From positions 124,001 to 188,000 of the forward strand of contig JALQBC010000016.1 of assembly GCA_023375675.1 (NCBI GenBank): a stretch of DNA of 64,000 nt, in the 5' to 3' direction. The translations under genes and the position numbers were made by a program. Positions 59,353-64,000 of this stretch are shown in pieces. The stretch is from Cytospora piceicola (Eukaryota; Ascomycota; Sordariomycetes; Diaporthales; Cytosporaceae). The notes under the pieces are model-generated. The model worked only from the letters and a program-made list of their open reading frames with translations, was not told the origin of the DNA and searched no databases. Every line of letters begins with the position of its first letter. Positions within the stretch are counted from its first letter, which is position 1.

Positions 59353-62300
59353 CTGCCACGATTCGGGGTCGCGATATTCGAATCACACCGGATCAAAAGG
59401 GTATCAATGCAATTCGGCGAGCGACGGGTCAAAGTCAATGGATGACTGATGGGTGGTCTGCTGTTGGCGCTGGGTGCAGCAGGCTCAATCAGCCGAAATT
59501 CGACGAAAAGACCTGTAAAATCATCGAAATCAATCGCCCGACAGTATCCGCCCTATCCGCCCCCAGAAAAAGCAAAAGACGTGTCTGTGTAGTGTCGAAA
59601 TCCGTGGCCCAAGCACAACTTTGTCCAACAGTGGTCCCCTGTCCGTATGGATTAATTGGCTGGTCAGGTTGAAAGGTCGTTGTCGTCGTTTGTCGTCGTT
59701 GATGGTGGTGTGTGAAGTTGGTGAGTGGAGTGGGAAAGGGGGCTTGGAAGGGAGAGGTCAGTACCAAGAGTACGAAATACGGAATACGGGTAGGAACTTG
59801 GCTCCTTGGCTCCTTTGGTTTGCTGGCTGCTGGCTGCTGGCTGCTAGATGCTGGCTCCTGACTCCTAGCTCCTGGCTTTTGGCTCCTACGTCCTGGTTCC
59901 TTGGTTGGTCCGTCCAGGTTTGTACCGGCGGAGAAATCCGTTGGGAGAAGTTCGACACGAGGAAGAGCCGCCAAGGCCCAAGGAACAAGGTGCCAATGTT
60001 GCAGGCAAAAACGGGAAGAATGGACCAAAGGGGGATAAACTGCGGGTGAAGGAGGCTTGGACGGTTCAGGAACAAGCTTGGACAATTATCGGAATAGGCT
60101 GTGGTTTCGGACCTGAACTTGGAGGGCAGCATCGTCACATGATTGGTCATTTCGGGGTCATGGTGCACCTAGGCCCCCGGACAAGCCTACCGTGCATCCT
60201 CATATTCCCTGAAATTTTGCACCTCCATCCCCCATGCACCACCACCCCCATGCACCACTTCCTTCTCCGTGCTATGGGTCCAGTTGGACCCGCTCGAGAA
60301 CCTTACATACCACAGTACAGTCAAGTCAGTCCATATGTAGAACGAGAGACCCCAATTGATTGGGGAGCGATAGTACGACGAAACAGACCAAACCGACCAA
60401 ACCCGTCTCCTTCCTCTGCCGTAGACAATGAACCATATATTATACAGGTGCGTGCCTTTAGTCACTTGGTGTAATGCAAACCTCCCATACTTCGGTGTTC
60501 TGCTGACTATCTATCTACCTAGGTAGGTATAGCGCTGGCTACCTATATTGTGGCTGCTCGATATTGGCACTGGTGAGACTGAGGTGAGTCGGGCAAGGAA
60601 AAAAACCAAAATCACGAGGATCTATCTACGCAGTACCTGAGTATCTTGCCGTTGGGCATCATCTTGAACAGACGACAGACGGCAGACCGGGATAGCCTCG
60701 ACACGATACTGCACTACCAACAGCCCTAATCCGGAACCTAATACGCAGTACACAGTAGAAGCAGGATCTCACGTCATTCTGTTCAGGTGTTTGCACTGTG
60801 ACTTGACAAAGTTGGACCTTTACACAGTAGGAGTATTTACCTCGGGATGCAGTTAATCTCGGGAGCAGGAAGGGAGCGGGCTTCATGTCAACTTAATCCT
60901 AATGAAGCTTAAATTGCACTGCATGGGGGACTGATTTCCGCAACTGCACCTTTGAGCCAGGAGATATTGCCAAAGGGGCACTATTATCCACAACAGTCAT
61001 GCAAGTACGGAATGAAAACTGCGGCCTAGCACCAATTTCGGACTAATTATTATTCAGAAGCTGTGGAACAACCAGTTCCGACCGACACTATCGTACACAG
61101 TAGACTACCTACTTAGGTACTCAAGTAGTTAGTGTAGGGCGCTCGCAACCGGCCGCCCACCGCCCACGTGGATGACACTGGCTGACCAGCCAGCCACCTG
61201 CACCAACTTACTTGGTTGCTTTAATAATGGATGACTCGTTGGTTTTCAAATATGTCGCAGTAGTGCTATGAGTCGTTTTCCCTGTACTTTACTGCCCGGT
61301 AGTTCAATGTTTATTTATAAATATATGAACTTGCAGGTACTGTTGAAGCTGGCCCGGGCTGCCGGGGAAAATAAGCGTTTCAGGGTACCATAATAATGGC
61401 GCCTTGCCAAGGGATTTAGCCTCAGAACTCAGTCCCAACTGCCGGAGGCTTCCAAGGCTTACTACTGTGTATGTATGTCACTTATGTAGAGGAGCAGGCC
61501 CGCTGGCCTAATGGTGAACTGTGCTTTGTCGTATCATCTACTTGTTTGCTTGTGCAGTACACTGTATATGTACTGGGTAGATTAAGGCTGTTTTAGCCGC
61601 AGCCCCGCTGACCCGAGCCCTCCCGACTCCCGCCATATCGCGAGGGCCTCAAGAGGAAGCAATGCTTGATTGTACCGTCATTATCGTCGCATTGCTGTTG
61701 TTGCTGAGGACCGAGGAGACTGCCGTTACAATCAAAGCATAAGATACCTACCTATGTAATGCCTTTGTGAAAGTGAGGTCCAAAGGGACAATCCCTCTGG
61801 GATAGCGTAGTCGCTATCTTGGCGTTGCTTCATGGCCAGCCAGCCATGTGCCCTTGAGAACAACGACGTCTGGTTGACTTCAGCCAGAACGGATTGGCGG
61901 CCAGAACATCCGGCCATTCTACATAAGTGGCTTGTGGTCAAATCACGCGGTTTGGTCTTCATGGTTCTGTATACATACCTCCGAGCCGGCCCTCCTTACT
62001 GCTTCCTCAAGACACCAAACTGGTTGCCCCTCTCCTGTGCCTCAACAAACATATTTTCCTGTCTTCAAGGAAGGAGCCGCTCTGATATCCGGTCACCACA
62101 ACATCTCACCCTGAAGCAGCCTCGATAAACCTTTGCCAATGTCACCCATTCAACTTTGAGGCAGGGGTAACGAAACTGTTGTGAAGAAGGTCGGCGGTAT
62201 CAAGCCTACAATCATTGGACGTGGGTGTAGACTCTCTCGCCGACTTTTGGCATGTCTTCAGTCACCAGCTTGCAGATGGATCAAACCAGGGCCATTACTT

Positions 62301-63829
62301 CGGCCTCTTTCTGTAACGCCGTTGTTGGCTATATTTCTTTTCCCCCAAAGCCATTATCGGCACTGGGTACGTCGATGTACCGTGCCGCGGAGATGGTTTC
62401 ACTCGTCACATCTAAGCCGTTATATATTAAACGAGGCCAGTCGTGAAGAACGTTTTTGGTCCATCTACATCGGGGGTTCTCCAGCTGCCCAAAGCTATAC
62501 CTTATAAAGCTATGCCTCATCTATATACCTCATGTTGCGACACAACTTACCCGTTATATCTCCACAATGTACGAGTGACTAGAATCCCCAAGCCATCAGA
62601 TCTCTGCCCGTACATGTTTCTCACTAACCCTTGCTTGTGAGATACAACCCGTATAAACCCAGAGTAGGGAGGCGGAGAAAGGCGGATGTAATTTAGAGTC
62701 CGCTACCGCATCTGCACATGGATGGTTAAATGCTCAAGATCACTAGAGAATACAACAGGACATGGTTCAAGCGTGTGAAGAGCCTCCGACAACTCGTCTA
62801 TAGCACTCATTTGAGGATGATATATCCACGACTAGGCACCTCCTGTCTCGTTAACATAGTGGCTATTGACGACGCCAAATAGGTGCGGACTAAATATTTC
62901 ATACATACAATACAGTCTGCGTCATGGTGGAAGACGCCGTAGTGTCCGCCGACATCATGTCTGTAAACAAGTGGCCCGAGTCATCCCTAAAAGCAAGTAT
63001 ACTCGATGCTCCTGTCGGCGGGTGTTGTGGAATCCTTGCTAATTACCTAAAGACTATATCTGCGAAGATTAGTCTCCAGCACTCTTGGCCAGCTTTGAGA
63101 GCGACTACCCTTCCAGGCCCAGTCGAGAATAAGGAACGATTTCGACTACGCCAGGGTCATTCCCTCTTTACAAACACAACGGAAAATTGGATCGCCGAGA
63201 TGGTGGGACAACATCACGGACGTGGCCATGTCCACCCCCATCGGCCACATTCAGGTTCAACGTGGCAAAGCAGTGCAGCCAGATGGGTAATCGCAATGGC
63301 CAGGTTCCCATATCCCCAGGCAATGGCCTCGTGGGAGAGCATCCATATGGAACCCCTATTGAAGCTGCCATGCCTTTCAGGCAATCACCAACTCAAAGAG
63401 AGGTCCATACTCTGCCCACATGAGGCAAAGCACACCAGTCTTACAGCAGTGGTATTGCACTTGGTGAGGTATTCAACTCCCTTTCTCCGTCAGGAGTGTC
63501 TTCTAGTACCACATACTGTGTACATCAGCCCCGAGCAATCGGTATGGAAGATGATGATGCGCTGCAGCGGCTGGTCGCAACCGAAGATGTAGTGGTCAAG
63601 GACACCCACCCCTTCCAGTCTCTTCAATGCCTTCCGTTAGGAAGGTTGATGTTTGTTTTACAAGGCGGGCGAGCACAATAGAAAATTGTTGCCCTTGAGA
63701 TTTGTGCCACCTGTTTTTAATTCTGATTGGCTCTGAATTACAATTATGCTGATTCGCTACAGCACCCGTTTAGAGGATCTGATTGGCTGTTGAAAGTAGT
63801 GATTCTAGTCGTTCCGTGACTAAATACAC
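59353..63829. other. Gene-poor region, no supported gene
   Basis: 4.5 kb. The left part is the upstream region of the membrane glycoprotein and holds a CTGGCTG tandem repeat at about 59820-59880. The exact palindrome TACCTAGGTA lies at 60516-60525. At 62924-63681 plus-strand frames are open for long stretches but shift and stop (a TGA at about 63421 in the frame running from 63187 to 63681). They resemble no family I know and may be a decayed gene. The sequence TCTGATTGGCT occurs twice, near 63722 and 63778. Confidence 0.45.
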
Positions 63830-64000
63830 TAGCAATTGTAAGGCCTTTAATGCCTGCCGGAAGGCTTACGGTCACTTTAAGGCTTAGATAAGGTCGGACC
63901 TACGATAAGGCTTCTTACTATAGACCTTAACTTCGAACTAAGATATACGCTCGAGTTTTAATCCGATTAAGACGTACTTACTTAAATCTGAAACTTAAGA
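63830..64000. repeat. AT-rich, repeat-like sequence running off the right edge
   Basis: From about 63830 the composition changes to AT-rich DNA full of CTTAA, TTAAG and TAAGGTCGG words. It looks like the interior of the transposon at 16801-17567, but without a clear alignment. It probably marks the edge of a transposable element or AT-rich block that continues outside the window. Confidence 0.4.

Overview
This window is nuclear DNA from a filamentous ascomycete (Pezizomycotina, probably Sordariomycetes). The evidence is short phase-shifting introns with GTRNGT donors and CTRAY branch sites, a Zn(II)2Cys6 fungal transcription factor, a Mdm1-type sorting nexin, fungal helicase/AAA giant proteins, and widely spaced genes on both strands. 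The species assignment is inference. All exon boundaries were deduced by eye from splice signals and reading-frame continuity, with no transcript data.

Layout. 0.8-3.2 kb: Zn2Cys6 regulator (-) with a long empty upstream region to 7.0 kb. 7.0-8.65 kb: an RG-rich protein (-) of the family often labelled 'geranylgeranyl pyrophosphate synthetase', divergent from a very large gene (+, 9.4-16.7 kb). That gene encodes an SF1 helicase, an NF-X1-like cysteine region, a coiled coil and three CbxX/SpoVK-type AAA domains. Its frame is intact across six exons except for one in-frame TAA just before the helicase P-loop. 16.8-17.6 kb: a non-autonomous DNA element with 45-bp terminal inverted repeats and TA flanks. 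17.9-20.4 kb (-): an unrecognised membrane-anchored coiled-coil protein with repeated NPF motifs. 21.4-22.6 kb (-): a membrane protein.

23.2-37.98 kb is a housekeeping block: DNA2 (with a GC-AG first intron and an upstream MCB box), the complex I ESSS subunit, branched-chain aminotransferase, the SCYL2-like pseudokinase and a Sir2-family deacetylase. 38-43 kb is gene-poor and holds two decayed genes, a short-chain dehydrogenase and a cytochrome P450, probably relics of a specialised-metabolism locus. 43.3-45 kb (-): an SR protein gene with a predicted 6-nt microexon. 46.4-59.4 kb: Mdm1-like sorting nexin, Trm8 tRNA methyltransferase, homoserine dehydrogenase, a previously easy-to-miss 90-aa two-exon membrane protein, a CCDC174-like protein and a single-pass glycoprotein-like membrane protein. 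59.4-64 kb has no convincing gene and ends in AT-rich, repeat-like DNA.

No operon logic applies. Several divergent pairs (RG-protein/giant AAA, aminotransferase/SCYL2, TRM8/HOM6, small membrane protein/CCDC174) share intergenic promoters. The best leads are the interrupted helicase-AAA gene, the TIR element directly behind it, the microexon, and the NPF-repeat membrane protein.
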